DNA of 55,608 nucleotides from Clostridia bacterium. Lineage in GTDB: Bacteria > Bacillota > Clostridia > Oscillospirales > CAG-272. The notes beneath the pieces are model-generated. The model had not been told where the DNA came from. It was given only the letters and a program-made list of their open reading frames with translations, and ran no database searches. A program made the translations under genes and the position numbers. Numbering within the stretch: position 1 is the stretch's first letter; the number at the start of each line of letters is the position of its first letter. This document shows, in pieces, positions 1 through 7,822 of this stretch. Location of the stretch: positions 1-55,608 of the forward strand of contig JAFXHH010000007.1 in assembly GCA_017536475.1 (NCBI GenBank), in the 5' to 3' direction.

Positions 1-1
1 A

Positions 2-409
2 TACGCCGAGCTGATCTATATCATCCGCGACCACGACAGAGCGAAATTTGAAGAAAAGAAAGCACTCCTTTCTGAAATCTCCAAAAAGATAGAAGAAAAA
101 TACGGCGCAAACTCCTGCACCGTAGCGATCAAGGACTCCTACTACAACATGAAGGAGATCATCGACCAAAATATGTACACCGTCGAGCGTGCAATTGCCG
201 CAATGAAGGCGGTCGGAGTCGAGCCCGAGATCGTGCCGATAAGAGGAGGCACCGACGGAGCGCGCCTCTCCTTTATGGGCTTGCCCTGCCCCAATATCTG
301 CACGGGTGGCGAGAATTTCCATTCAAGATTCGAGTATATCCCGATAGAATCTCTTGAAAAGGTCGTAGATATCGTCGAAAGACTTATTCTCGACACTGCA
401 AAGTTCTGA
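2..409 (+). CDS. pepT: Peptidase T (tripeptide aminopeptidase), C-terminal part
   Basis: This is the 3' end of a gene whose start lies before the window; the open frame runs from base 2 to the stop at 407-409. The translated end contains the M20-family signature GGTDGARLSF followed by GLPCPNICTGG and NFHSRFE, which are typical of peptidase T. Peptidase T is a cytoplasmic zinc aminopeptidase that removes the N-terminal residue from tripeptides. The His in NFHSRFE corresponds to a metal or substrate ligand region of M20 enzymes (family knowledge). The next gene follows on the same strand after a short gap with no evident terminator, so read-through is possible. Confidence 0.9.
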   Translation, partial: YAELIYIIRDHDRAKFEEKKALLSEISKKIEEKYGANSCTVAIKDSYYNMKEIIDQNMYTVERAIAAMKAVGVEPEIVPIRGGTDGARLSFMGLPCPNICTGGENFHSRFEYIPIESLEKVVDIVERLILDTAKF

Positions 410-484
410 TAATTCAAGCGACTTGACAAAATAACCTCAAAAGTGTATAATAAAGTTAATCAACTCGGAAAAGAGGACGAAAAT

Positions 485-1600
485 ATGCCTTTTACTAACG
501 TAAAAAAGAATTTTGGATTCGGCTGTATGCGCCTGCCCATGAACGGCGATGAGGTCGATTACGCCGAGTTTACCCGTATGGTAGACACGTTTATTGAAAA
601 CGGATTTAACTATTTCGACACCGCGCACGGCTATCTTCGCGGAGCAAGTGAGATCGCGCTTAAAAAATGCCTCACCTCCCGCTATCCCAGAGATAGCTAT
701 ATCCTAACCAATAAGCTCTCGGTCAACTATTTCGACTCGAATGAGGAAATAAGACCCCTCTTCGAAGAGCAGCTCAAAATATGCGGCGTCGACTATTTTG
801 ACTTCTATCTTATGCACGCGCAGAACCGCGGCTCTTACGAAAAATACAAGAGATGCCGCGCGTATGAGACCGCATTTGAGCTTAAGGCAGAGGGCAAGGT
901 CAAGCACGTAGGACTTTCCTTCCACGATACCGCCGACGTTCTCGATCAGATCCTCACCGAATACCCTGAGCTCGAGGTCGTTCAGATACAGTTCAATTAC
1001 CTCGACTACGACGATGCCGCAGTACAGTCGCGTCTCTGCCTCGAGGTCTGCCAAAAGCACGGCAAGCCCGTCATAGTTATGGAGCCCGTAAAGGGCGGTA
1101 GCCTCGTCAATCTCCCCGACGATGCAAAGGCAGTGCTCGACGCACTCGAGGGTGGCAGCTATGCAAGCTACGCGATCAGATTTGCCGCAAGCTTCGACGG
1201 AATAAAGATGGTTCTTTCGGGCATGGGCGATATGAATATGATGAACGACAACCTCAGCTACATGAAGGACTTCAAGCCCCTCGACGAGCGCGAGCGCAAA
1301 GCCATCGACAAGGTCTGCGCTATCCTCCGCGGCAAAGGACTTATCGCCTGCACGGGATGTAGCTACTGCACCGAGGGTTGCCCCAAGCAGATCCCGATAC
1401 CCAACCTTTTCGCGTGTATGAACGACAAAAAGATCTGGCAGAACTGGAACTCCGATTATTATTACGGCATACATACCGAAAACAAGGGCAAGGCAAGTGA
1501 CTGCATCGGCTGCGGCAAGTGCGAAAGGATCTGCCCTCAGGGCCTCCCCATCAGAGAGCTCTTGGTTCAGGTCGCCGAGGAGTTTGAGAAGAAAGAATAA
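485..1600 (+). CDS. Aldo/keto reductase with C-terminal 4Fe-4S clusters
   Basis: A 371-residue oxidoreductase of the aldo/keto-reductase family (COG1453 type). The TIM-barrel part shows the usual pieces: FDTAHGY with catalytic Asp and Tyr, a Lys in TNKLSV, and DFYLMHAQ with the catalytic His. The C-terminus adds two ferredoxin-like cysteine clusters, CTGCSYCTEGCP and CIGCGKCERICP. Such proteins are thought to be Fe-S linked reductases in anaerobes; the substrate is unknown. A longer frame opens at 443, but the ATG at 485 has an AGAGGA ribosome site just upstream and begins with the conserved N-terminus, so I use it. It is not evidently in an operon with the MerR gene downstream, which lies beyond a terminator. 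Confidence 0.85.
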   Translation: MPFTNVKKNFGFGCMRLPMNGDEVDYAEFTRMVDTFIENGFNYFDTAHGYLRGASEIALKKCLTSRYPRDSYILTNKLSVNYFDSNEEIRPLFEEQLKICGVDYFDFYLMHAQNRGSYEKYKRCRAYETAFELKAEGKVKHVGLSFHDTADVLDQILTEYPELEVVQIQFNYLDYDDAAVQSRLCLEVCQKHGKPVIVMEPVKGGSLVNLPDDAKAVLDALEGGSYASYAIRFAASFDGIKMVLSGMGDMNMMNDNLSYMKDFKPLDERERKAIDKVCAILRGKGLIACTGCSYCTEGCPKQIPIPNLFACMNDKKIWQNWNSDYYYGIHTENKGKASDCIGCGKCERICPQGLPIRELLVQVAEEFEKKE

Positions 1601-1651
1601 ACCGCTTGACATTATGTCTGAAAATCAACGGTAAAACGCAATCAAATAACG

Positions 1652-1699
1652 AAAGGCGGGATCCATTTTGCTTGTAAATGAAATCCCGCCTTTTTTAAA
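1652..1699 (+). terminator. Rho-independent terminator after the aldo/keto reductase
   Basis: GGCGGGAT and ATCCCGCC pair around a loop of about 20 bases and are followed by TTTTTT. It separates the reductase from the AT-rich MerR insert. Confidence 0.8.
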
Positions 1700-1726
1700 A
1701 TTTTTTTATTATCTTTTGTTTTTATC

Positions 1727-1757
1727 TTGACATTGACGCCGCGTCAAGTGATATGAT
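1727..1757 (+). promoter_or_regulatory. MerR-type promoter with 19-bp spacer and dyad operator
   Basis: A -35 TTGACA (1727-1732) and a -10 TATGAT (1752-1757) are separated by 19 bp, the over-long spacer typical of promoters that MerR proteins untwist. A perfect 7-bp dyad, TTGACGC-C-GCGTCAA (1733-1747), fills the spacer. The gene directly downstream is a MerR regulator, so autoregulation is the natural reading. Confidence 0.8.
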
Positions 1758-1774
1758 ATAGAGGGGGTGAGTAA

Positions 1775-2476
1775 ATGAACCAAAACCGTCTTTACGATAT
1801 AACAGAGGTGTGCACTATGCTTGGAACAACCTCAAGAACGCTTCGTTTTTACGAGGAAAAAGGCCTTATACAAAGCACGACGGAGGGAATTTCTTCTCGC
1901 CGTAAGTACACAGACGATCAATTATTTCATATTAAAAATGTTTTGATACTCCGAGCTCTTGGATTATCTATCAGGTCAATTGTGGAATTGCAAAACCAAG
2001 AAACAGATCTAAAAAATGCAGTTTTATCAAAGCGCGCCGAAATATATGCACACATTGATGCCCGCATTCAAGAAATTAATCTTATCAATGAAGCTCTTTC
2101 CGCAATAGAGTCCGGCAAAGATATATTCAATCACGATTGGCAGCACTCGCCTGAAGTTAAATCTAATGAGAAAGAAATTGCAAGGATCTGCACTGATGCA
2201 ATTCTTCTCAATGATAGCGATACACTTTACCGTTATTTGAGTCCGAGGTTAGCGGAATATATGCCTAAAGACGTTTTTACCACTGTCAGAAAAGACACCA
2301 TGTTCCCTCTTGGTTCATTCGTTGAGATCGATAAAACAGTAATTGATGAAAAATATAAAAATCAAATATTTTATTTCATTAAATTCTCAAAATTGGGGCT
2401 AAAAATAACCTTTGTCTTTCACGGTGGACAAATTGACGGCCTTTGGCTCGGCTATTATGATATTAAAACGAGGTGA
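1775..2476 (+). CDS. MerR-family transcriptional regulator with C-terminal NTF2-like domain
   Basis: A 233-residue protein. Residues 1-75 form the MerR winged helix-turn-helix (TSRTLRFYEEKGLI, then SSRRKYT), followed by a coiled-coil dimerisation helix to about residue 115. The last 110 residues, ending GGQIDGLWLGYY, resemble the DUF3887/NTF2-like domains of Firmicutes; this is inference from pattern only. No cysteine metal-binding loop of the mercury or zinc type is visible, so the inducer is more likely an organic ligand. The start ATG has a GAGGGGGTGA ribosome site. The gene lies under a 19-bp-spacer promoter with a dyad and overlaps the ribosome site of the next gene. Its codons are much richer in A and T than those of its neighbours, which suggests acquisition by transfer. 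Confidence 0.85.
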   Translation: MNQNRLYDITEVCTMLGTTSRTLRFYEEKGLIQSTTEGISSRRKYTDDQLFHIKNVLILRALGLSIRSIVELQNQETDLKNAVLSKRAEIYAHIDARIQEINLINEALSAIESGKDIFNHDWQHSPEVKSNEKEIARICTDAILLNDSDTLYRYLSPRLAEYMPKDVFTTVRKDTMFPLGSFVEIDKTVIDEKYKNQIFYFIKFSKLGLKITFVFHGGQIDGLWLGYYDIKTR

Positions 2477-2481
2477 TCAAA

Positions 2482-2808
2482 ATGAAAAAGAAAATTTTTC
2501 TCATAGCTGTTCTGATATGCATAATGATTCTTTCATTAACCTCGTGCCAAGTGAATTGGTTTGATCGCCATTACGACGTTCCTTGGTGGATGATCGCCAT
2601 TCCCGTAGTTATATTTTCTTTAATCGTCTGGATCGTTGCAGGCAAATGTATCGCGTCCAAAAAATATATCTGCCCTAAATGTAATAAAACATTCTATCCA
2701 GAGTGGTGGTCGGCGGCAGTGTCTATTCACATCAATAATAACCGCGTTTTCAAATGCCCTAATTGCAAAACAAAAGGCTTTTGCCGTATTTCAAAAGAAG
2801 ATAAGTAA
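2482..2808 (+). CDS. Small zinc-ribbon membrane lipoprotein, unknown function
   Basis: A 108-residue protein of no family I recognise. It opens with a lipoprotein-type signal ending LSLTSC, then has one hydrophobic segment (about residues 34-55, WWMIAIPVVIFSLIVW). A cytoplasmic-type zinc ribbon follows, with CPKC and CPNC knuckles about 30 residues apart. The lipobox and the second helix leave topology uncertain: either a lipid-anchored protein or a two-pass protein. ATG 2482 follows GAGGTGATCAAA at ideal distance; an in-frame GTG at 2473 sits inside that ribosome site and is unlikely. It is coupled to the MerR gene, whose stop lies 5 bases before this start, and shares its AT-rich composition. 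It may be the only target of that regulator. Confidence 0.6.
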   Translation: MKKKIFLIAVLICIMILSLTSCQVNWFDRHYDVPWWMIAIPVVIFSLIVWIVAGKCIASKKYICPKCNKTFYPEWWSAAVSIHINNNRVFKCPNCKTKGFCRISKEDK

Positions 2809-2815
2809 AAATGAT

Positions 2816-2850
2816 AAGCCCACCGCGAATTTTTCGCGGTGGGCTTCGTT
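2816..2850. terminator. Bidirectional hairpin terminator
   Basis: A 12-bp perfect stem AAGCCCACCGCG / CGCGGTGGGCTT (2816-2827 with 2835-2846) lies between convergent genes and can stop both. The T-run is short on the + side. Confidence 0.75.
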
Positions 2851-2873
2851 TACCATATATAAAAATTTAAACC

Positions 2874-4157
2874 TTATTCCTTCCTCACCGACCGCTTCTC
2901 TGCCCTTACGATCTTATAAAGCTCCTCTGCGGCAAGACGCGTCTTCGCAACCACGTCACCGCAATCCTTCGGGAAGCAGTAATAAAGCATCTTCTTGTCG
3001 CCAATGCAGATTATATCGCCAAGCTTGTACCAATAATAATCGGCATATAAGCTGTACGACGAAAGCGGCGACTGAATATAATCAAGCTCACCGTCACATC
3101 CGACAAGGTGGAATCCCTCGCGGTTGTGCGTCTGTCTGCCCTCTCCAACCGAATAAATGCAATCGGTATCCACCATAGCGTAAATATCCACCGCTACGTC
3201 GAGCGAATAAGTGCCGTCCACAAGCTCGCGTCTTACGTTCTCGCGCTCCCAGGCGTACCAATCGGGAATGTGATCGAATTCGGTCTCGCCCTCAATAGCG
3301 CGCATAAATCCATCCTCGGTAAGCTCGTATTGCTTGCCGCAGGCGTGGCAGGTCAAGGTAGTTCCCTTGCCCTCGGTCTGACCCTCGGCAAGACAGTGAG
3401 GACACTTGTAAAGCACACGGTTGAGATGATCAGCACGGAAATCCTCGTCTATCTTAACACCCTTTTGCTGCTGGGCGCGGAAGTTGTCAAACGAGAACTT
3501 CTCGCGCAACAGCTCGTTGATCTGACGGGGCGTCATTTCCTTTATCTGCTCGGGAGACAAAAGATACTCAACCTCAGCCGTCACCTGAGTTTTGCGAAGC
3601 TGAAGATTATTGTAAAGCGGATCGCGCAAAAAAGCGCCGTCCGTCCTGATAGTCACCACGGGAAGACCAAACATCTTCACGCACCGTCCAAGACTCTCGG
3701 GCAGAGGCGTAGCGGTTCCGTCAAAGCTGTAGCTCGCCTCGGGGTACATAAGTATCGACGAATTGTATCGCTTCACGGCATAGAGCATATCGTGAAGCAA
3801 CGACACCTCGCTGACAAATTTCTTCGTAGGTATACAGCCGATCTGTCTCATAAGCCAATTCTTGCCTATAAAGCCGTCGGAGGTGCAAACGATATTATAT
3901 TTTCTCGGGTAAAGTATCCTCGAGGCTATCTTCAGATCGATAAAGCTCGAGTGATTCATCAAAATAAAGCAGGGCTCCTTTTTTGAGAGCTTCTCCATTC
4001 CGATAGAGGTATATTTGAATTTTGTCGCGACAAGATCGGGGATCGAGAGCGTGCGAATAAGCGTGCGGAAGAAAAAGCTCGGCCTGCTCGGCTTTTTTTG
4101 CTTCTTTTCGGGCTTTTCCAAAAGCTCCTTGTAACTGACACCGTATTTTATCTTCAT
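2874..4157 (-). CDS. PlsC-type 1-acylglycerol-phosphate acyltransferase with zinc ribbon
   Basis: A 427-residue protein. The N-terminal half (about residues 45-215) is a PlsC/LPLAT acyltransferase: the catalytic NHSSFID matches the H-x4-D motif, and YPEASYSFDGT stands where EGTRS-like motif III is expected. Such enzymes acylate lysophosphatidate or related acceptors at the membrane. Residues about 250-275 form a zinc ribbon (CPHC and CHAC), and the remaining C-terminal 150 residues are a domain I do not recognise. This makes it about twice the usual PlsC length. Start ATG follows a GGGAGAG site. It has its own promoter and diverges from thyX. Confidence 0.75.
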   Translation of the reverse strand: MKIKYGVSYKELLEKPEKKQKKPSRPSFFFRTLIRTLSIPDLVATKFKYTSIGMEKLSKKEPCFILMNHSSFIDLKIASRILYPRKYNIVCTSDGFIGKNWLMRQIGCIPTKKFVSEVSLLHDMLYAVKRYNSSILMYPEASYSFDGTATPLPESLGRCVKMFGLPVVTIRTDGAFLRDPLYNNLQLRKTQVTAEVEYLLSPEQIKEMTPRQINELLREKFSFDNFRAQQQKGVKIDEDFRADHLNRVLYKCPHCLAEGQTEGKGTTLTCHACGKQYELTEDGFMRAIEGETEFDHIPDWYAWERENVRRELVDGTYSLDVAVDIYAMVDTDCIYSVGEGRQTHNREGFHLVGCDGELDYIQSPLSSYSLYADYYWYKLGDIICIGDKKMLYYCFPKDCGDVVAKTRLAAEELYKIVRAEKRSVRKE

Positions 4158-4212
4158 AAGATACTCTCCCGTAAAAACTTCACAATATTAACTGAATTTT
4201 AACTATATATAC

Positions 4213-4242
4213 ATTTTACCACACCTATATACTAAATGTCAA
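4213..4242 (-). promoter_or_regulatory. Promoter of the PlsC-like gene
   Basis: On the minus strand TTGACA (4237-4242) and TAAAAT (4213-4218) are 18 bp apart, upstream of the start at 4157. Confidence 0.7.
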
Positions 4243-4286
4243 TACGTAAACAGTATATAAAAATCGAAAAATCCCGCCCTGACCTA

Positions 4287-4315
4287 TTGACTAAAAAACG
4301 ATATTATGTTACAAT
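4287..4315 (+). promoter_or_regulatory. thyX promoter
   Basis: TTGACT (4287-4292), 17-bp spacer, TACAAT (4310-4315). It would start a transcript near 4322, leaving an unusually long leader of about 195 bases before thyX. Confidence 0.7.
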
Positions 4316-4321
4316 TAATTA

Positions 4322-4515
4322 GTTGATATCAAATATTGTCAAAAAGGAGATCAGCGTGAAAGTTGCTTTCATTTAAACGTGAGGCGAACTGTTTCACGCA
4401 TGAATTTCGCCGAGGGCAAAATTCATCGACTATTATTTATGCCGCCACGGGGTTCCCCGAAGCGAATTAAGTGAGCTTTGGGGGTTTCCGTCTGCGGCGG
4501 AATGGAGATTAATAT
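4322..4515 (+). promoter_or_regulatory. Structured thyX leader RNA
   Basis: About 195 untranslated bases lie between the promoter and thyX. Four successive hairpins can be drawn: GAAAG-TTG-CTTTC (4358-4370); CGTGA/TCACG (4378-4398); ATGAATTT/AAATTCAT with an inner GCC/GGC (4400-4426); and a long one at 4442-4499. The last pairs CCGCC with GGCGG, ACGG with CCGT and CCCCGAAGC with GCTTTGGGG. It ends directly before the ribosome site ATGGAGAT. I could not match it to a known riboswitch class. Confidence 0.55.
4356..4376 (+). CDS. Possible six-codon leader peptide upstream of thyX
   Basis: GTG AAA GTT GCT TTC ATT TAA follows a strong AAGGAGA site at a 5-base spacing, within the thyX leader. Peptide MKVAFI. 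The ribosome site is far better than needed by chance, but such a short frame can also be accidental. If translated, ribosomes would open the first hairpin and could influence folding of the rest. Confidence 0.35.
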   Translation: MKVAFI

Positions 4516-5061
4516 ATGGATTTCACCGTTGAACTTTTAAAGTACCCCACCGAAGAGGATTGGATGCTGTGCAAGCTCTGCACTCTCAACACCGTTGGCA
4601 AGACCAGCACGAAGCTTCCCACAGAGGAATGGAGAAAAAAGCTTCTTCTGAGTGAGCATAGCCCGATAAGAACTCTCAATTTCTGCATCAAAATGGTAAT
4701 TCCCTACTACGTTTCGGTCCATTTTTGCCGTCATTTCATCGGAGTGACCCACTTCGTGCAGAGCCAGAGAAACGACCGTCAGGAGAACTACGACCGCACC
4801 AAAGCGCCGCAGGATTCACCTGTCTCCCACATGATGTACATAAACGCGCAGGAGCTTATGTTTATGGCTCGCCGCCGTCTGTGCATGCAGGCAGACCCCT
4901 ACACCCGTAAGGTAATGAACGAGATCAAGCGCGTCGTTGAGGCGCAGTGCCCCGAATTTATCGGCACTCTCGAGCCTATGTGCTCCTATCGCGGAGGCAG
5001 ATGCACCGAATTCACCTCTTGCGGACTTAACAAGCAGTTCCTGACAGGTAAGAAAGACTAA
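4516..5061 (+). CDS. thyX: FAD-dependent thymidylate synthase (ThyX), divergent
   Basis: A 181-residue ThyX-like protein. SEHSPIRTLNFCIKM matches the family's SPxxH/R...F opening helix. RHFIGVTHFVQSQR lines up with the ThyX signature RHR-x(7,8)-S-x-R, keeping the first Arg-His, the Ser and the last Arg but with Phe in place of the third residue. ThyX transfers the methylene of methylene-THF to dUMP using FADH2; the catalytic serine/arginine region is present. Length is shorter than many ThyX proteins (200-250). I found no thyA in the window. It has its own promoter and a long leader, and ends in a terminator shared with the convergent gene. Confidence 0.7.
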   Translation: MDFTVELLKYPTEEDWMLCKLCTLNTVGKTSTKLPTEEWRKKLLLSEHSPIRTLNFCIKMVIPYYVSVHFCRHFIGVTHFVQSQRNDRQENYDRTKAPQDSPVSHMMYINAQELMFMARRRLCMQADPYTRKVMNEIKRVVEAQCPEFIGTLEPMCSYRGGRCTEFTSCGLNKQFLTGKKD

Positions 5062-5077
5062 AATAAGATAAAGAAAC

Positions 5078-5105
5078 GGCAACGCACTCGCGTTGCCGCT
5101 TCTTT
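5078..5105. terminator. Bidirectional terminator between thyX and the Rieske oxidoreductase
   Basis: GGCAACGC-ACTC-GCGTTGCC (5078-5097) followed by GCTTCTTT on the + side. It overlaps the last codons of the minus-strand gene. Confidence 0.8.
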
Positions 5106-6405
5106 ATCTCCGCTTCAGATCCTTGTTCGCAGGATTATTGATTACCCTGCCATTTTCATCAAATCGCGAGCCGTGACAAGCACAATCCCAACTCTTTTCG
5201 GCACTGTTCCACTTAAGCGCACACCCAAGATGAGAGCACCGTGGCGCCGTCGGGCGAAGAATATTAGTCAATGTCTCAAAAGCATTTACAAAAAGCTGAC
5301 CGTGCAAAATACTTCTCGAAGGATTCAGCACCTCACAAAGCTCGTTTTTCTCACCGCATATCATGTCGCAAAGCAGCGTTGCCGCCATCATAGAACCAAC
5401 CATTCCCCACTTGTTAAAGCCAGTAGCCACGTAAAGATGGGGCGCGCTTGCCGAATACCGCCCAACGTAAGGGATCCCGTCAAGCGTAATACAGTCCTGC
5501 GTTGCCCACGCGAATTTTTCTCTTGCATCGGGATAATTATTTCTCGCAAAATCACGCAAGCAGGCGTATCCTCCGCCGCGCTTTCCCGTTCTATGACCTC
5601 CTCCGCCCAACAGCAAAAGATTCTCATAGCTTCTGAACGACAACCCATCTCCGCTTTCGTCAACGTACATTCCGTCGAGCTTCCCTGCTCCCTCGAGTGC
5701 AGTCACGTAAGAGCGATGCTGATACATTTTGAGAAAAAAGCCACCGTATCGGTCAATAAACGGAAAATGCGCCGCCATAACTATTATTTTGGCATCAACG
5801 TGATATTTATCGGTAAAAGCGCGCGAGCCGTCAACGTCTATAACCTGCGTATACTCGTAAATATTAAGATCCTTTGCGATCTCCGAGATAAACTTCAAGG
5901 GATGAAACTGCGCCTGATCACGACATCTCACCGCACCGACGGTATCTATCGGCAAAGGTAATTTTTCGCAAAGATCAGCATCAAATCCAAGCCTTTCAAG
6001 CGTCGATACTTCATTCTCAAGCTTTTGCCGATCGTCAAGAGAATAAACGTAATTATCCCTTACCTCGTAATCGCAATCGATACCTCGGCAAAGCGTCGCG
6101 TATTTGTCAAGTGCCTCTGAGCAGCCGCGCAGATATGCAGCCGCAGCATCAACCCCGTATTTCTTAATTATTTTACTGTAAATCAATCCGTGCGACAGGG
6201 TCAGCTTTGCCGTGGTATATCCCGTCACACCGCTACAAATACTATCCTTTTCAACCAGAATGTAAGGAATATTTCTCTCTTTCAAAAAATATGCCGTCAA
6301 TATACCTGCCATACCGCCGCCGACGATCAGAACGTCGGTCTTTTTATTTTCATTAAGCGACGAAAAAACGGGCAGCTCTGATCCGTCATACCAAAGTGAA
6401 CTCAT
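5104..6405 (-). CDS. FAD-dependent oxidoreductase with C-terminal Rieske domain
   Basis: A 433-residue protein. The N-terminal DAO-type FAD domain starts with the dinucleotide-binding loop VLIVGGGMAGILTA; GYTTAKLTLSHG and a late ATGFNKWGM segment fit glycine-oxidase-like family members. The last 60 residues form a Rieske [2Fe-2S] fold: CSHLG followed by CACHGSRFD gives the C-x-H...C-x2-H ligands. This fusion is known in Firmicutes (for example the YhfW group), but the substrate is unknown. A frame opens at 6420 with TTG; ATG 6405 follows GAGAGGTT at the right distance and is preferred. A likely promoter lies just upstream. Confidence 0.82.
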   Translation of the reverse strand: MSSLWYDGSELPVFSSLNENKKTDVLIVGGGMAGILTAYFLKERNIPYILVEKDSICSGVTGYTTAKLTLSHGLIYSKIIKKYGVDAAAAYLRGCSEALDKYATLCRGIDCDYEVRDNYVYSLDDRQKLENEVSTLERLGFDADLCEKLPLPIDTVGAVRCRDQAQFHPLKFISEIAKDLNIYEYTQVIDVDGSRAFTDKYHVDAKIIVMAAHFPFIDRYGGFFLKMYQHRSYVTALEGAGKLDGMYVDESGDGLSFRSYENLLLLGGGGHRTGKRGGGYACLRDFARNNYPDAREKFAWATQDCITLDGIPYVGRYSASAPHLYVATGFNKWGMVGSMMAATLLCDMICGEKNELCEVLNPSRSILHGQLFVNAFETLTNILRPTAPRCSHLGCALKWNSAEKSWDCACHGSRFDENGRVINNPANKDLKRR

Positions 6406-6425
6406 AAAATAACCTCTCAAAACCT

Positions 6426-6455
6426 ATTTTAAGAATTATTTTCTCACAAATTCAA
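6426..6455 (-). promoter_or_regulatory. Promoter of the FAD-Rieske oxidoreductase
   Basis: Minus strand TTGAAT (6450-6455), 18-bp spacer, TAAAAT (6426-6431), ending about 20 bases before the start codon. Confidence 0.5.
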
Positions 6456-6515
6456 CTTTTAATACAGAATCAAAGCTGCCCTGCATTTTTTATTGACACA
6501 AAGAGACACCAATCG

Positions 6516-7790
6516 TCAGCATCCCGTCATGATCTCAATGATCTTGCGGTCTGTTTCCTTCATTCCGTCGTGACCGAGAATCGAAATGTTGCGAATCGTA
6601 TTCTCCACACCCTTGCTCACAAGACCGTCGCCGCCGTAGAATTGACAGCCCTCCGAGAACATCTCAAAGCCCATAATACCTGCATCGACCGCCATAGCGA
6701 TCTTTGCCGCACAGCTCGCCTTCGCACCGTCGCAAACGATACCGCTCGAAATAGCCAATGCATTAACTAGAGTATGATTGATCGCGCGAAGATCGTGAGT
6801 AAGCAGATATGCAATTCCCGCCCCTGCGCCCGCGCCCGCGCTGACCGCACCGCAGTATGCAGACAATCTGCCGATTCCACTCTTGAGGTGAAGCGTGACC
6901 AGATTCGACAAAGTCAAAGCGCGCAACAACTCCTCGCGGCTCTTTTCGTGATATTCCGCGTAGGCGATAACGGGCAAGCTCGCCGTCATACCCTGATTTC
7001 CGCTTCCCGAGTTAATAACGACAGGCATATCGCAGCCACTCATTCTCGCATCCGAGCCTGCCGCCGCGTAAGCCTTTGCGCGAGTGCGGATACTGTCGTC
7101 TTGCTTCATAAGAAGCTGACCGATCCGCGCACCGTAATTATTCGTCAATCCCTCGCGGGATATGGCGGTATTGTAATCGATCTGCCTTTGCAGAACAGCC
7201 TCCACGTCGGCGATCTCAACAGTCTCGGCAAAATCGAAAATATCCGCTATGCAAAGCAGACTGTGATCGGGCTTCGCTTTATCCTCGCAAGCTTTTTCTC
7301 TTTCGAAGAATACACACTTGCCGTTGTTGATTATCTCCGTGATATTGGTGTGCTCGTCCTCAATATGCACAGACACCGAGCACTCGCCCTTAGTGACCGT
7401 TATGACAAGATCGAGCAGGTGTATACTGTCAAGCGGCGAGACCTTGATATCAAGCTCCTTCATTCTCTCGGCAAGAGAGCATTCCTGCTCTGCCGTCACC
7501 GACGAGATCACCTCAAGCTGCTTGCAAGAGTCACCGAACAAAATACCGACCGCCGCGGCCGCTTCAAGACCGCGCAAGCCGTTAGTGTGAGGGACAATAA
7601 CGCTTTTTACGTTCTTTATAATATTTCCACTCGCCTGAATATGCACGCGCTCGGGCAAATCCCCCAAGACCTCTCTTGCTTTAGCCGCACAAAAAGCGAC
7701 CGCGATCGGCTCGGTGCAACCCATAGCAGGCACAAGCTCACTTTTGAGTATCTCAACGTAGGTTTTATATATTTTTGACTCTTTTTTCAT
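6516..7790 (-). CDS. cyuA: L-cysteine desulfidase / UPF0597 (YhaM) family protein
   Basis: A 424-residue member of the serine-dehydratase-alpha-like UPF0597 family. MGCTEP places a cysteine at residue 25, the first [4Fe-4S] ligand in characterised desulfidases; further cysteines lie in SGCDMP and CDGAKASC. The enzyme breaks L-cysteine into pyruvate, ammonia and sulfide in the cytoplasm (family knowledge). SGSGNQGM is the glycine-rich substrate loop of the family. The gene has a strong promoter of its own, and is followed after about 110 bases by the FAD-Rieske gene, which appears to have a separate promoter. Confidence 0.85.
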   Translation of the reverse strand: MKKESKIYKTYVEILKSELVPAMGCTEPIAVAFCAAKAREVLGDLPERVHIQASGNIIKNVKSVIVPHTNGLRGLEAAAAVGILFGDSCKQLEVISSVTAEQECSLAERMKELDIKVSPLDSIHLLDLVITVTKGECSVSVHIEDEHTNITEIINNGKCVFFEREKACEDKAKPDHSLLCIADIFDFAETVEIADVEAVLQRQIDYNTAISREGLTNNYGARIGQLLMKQDDSIRTRAKAYAAAGSDARMSGCDMPVVINSGSGNQGMTASLPVIAYAEYHEKSREELLRALTLSNLVTLHLKSGIGRLSAYCGAVSAGAGAGAGIAYLLTHDLRAINHTLVNALAISSGIVCDGAKASCAAKIAMAVDAGIMGFEMFSEGCQFYGGDGLVSKGVENTIRNISILGHDGMKETDRKIIEIMTGC

Positions 7791-7822
7791 ACAAACCGTC
7801 TGCCTTTACGTATTATGACATT

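Noticed and set aside
4322..4515. thyX leader as a THF riboswitch
   Set aside because: I could not find the sequence and pairing pattern of the THF class; only the position would fit.
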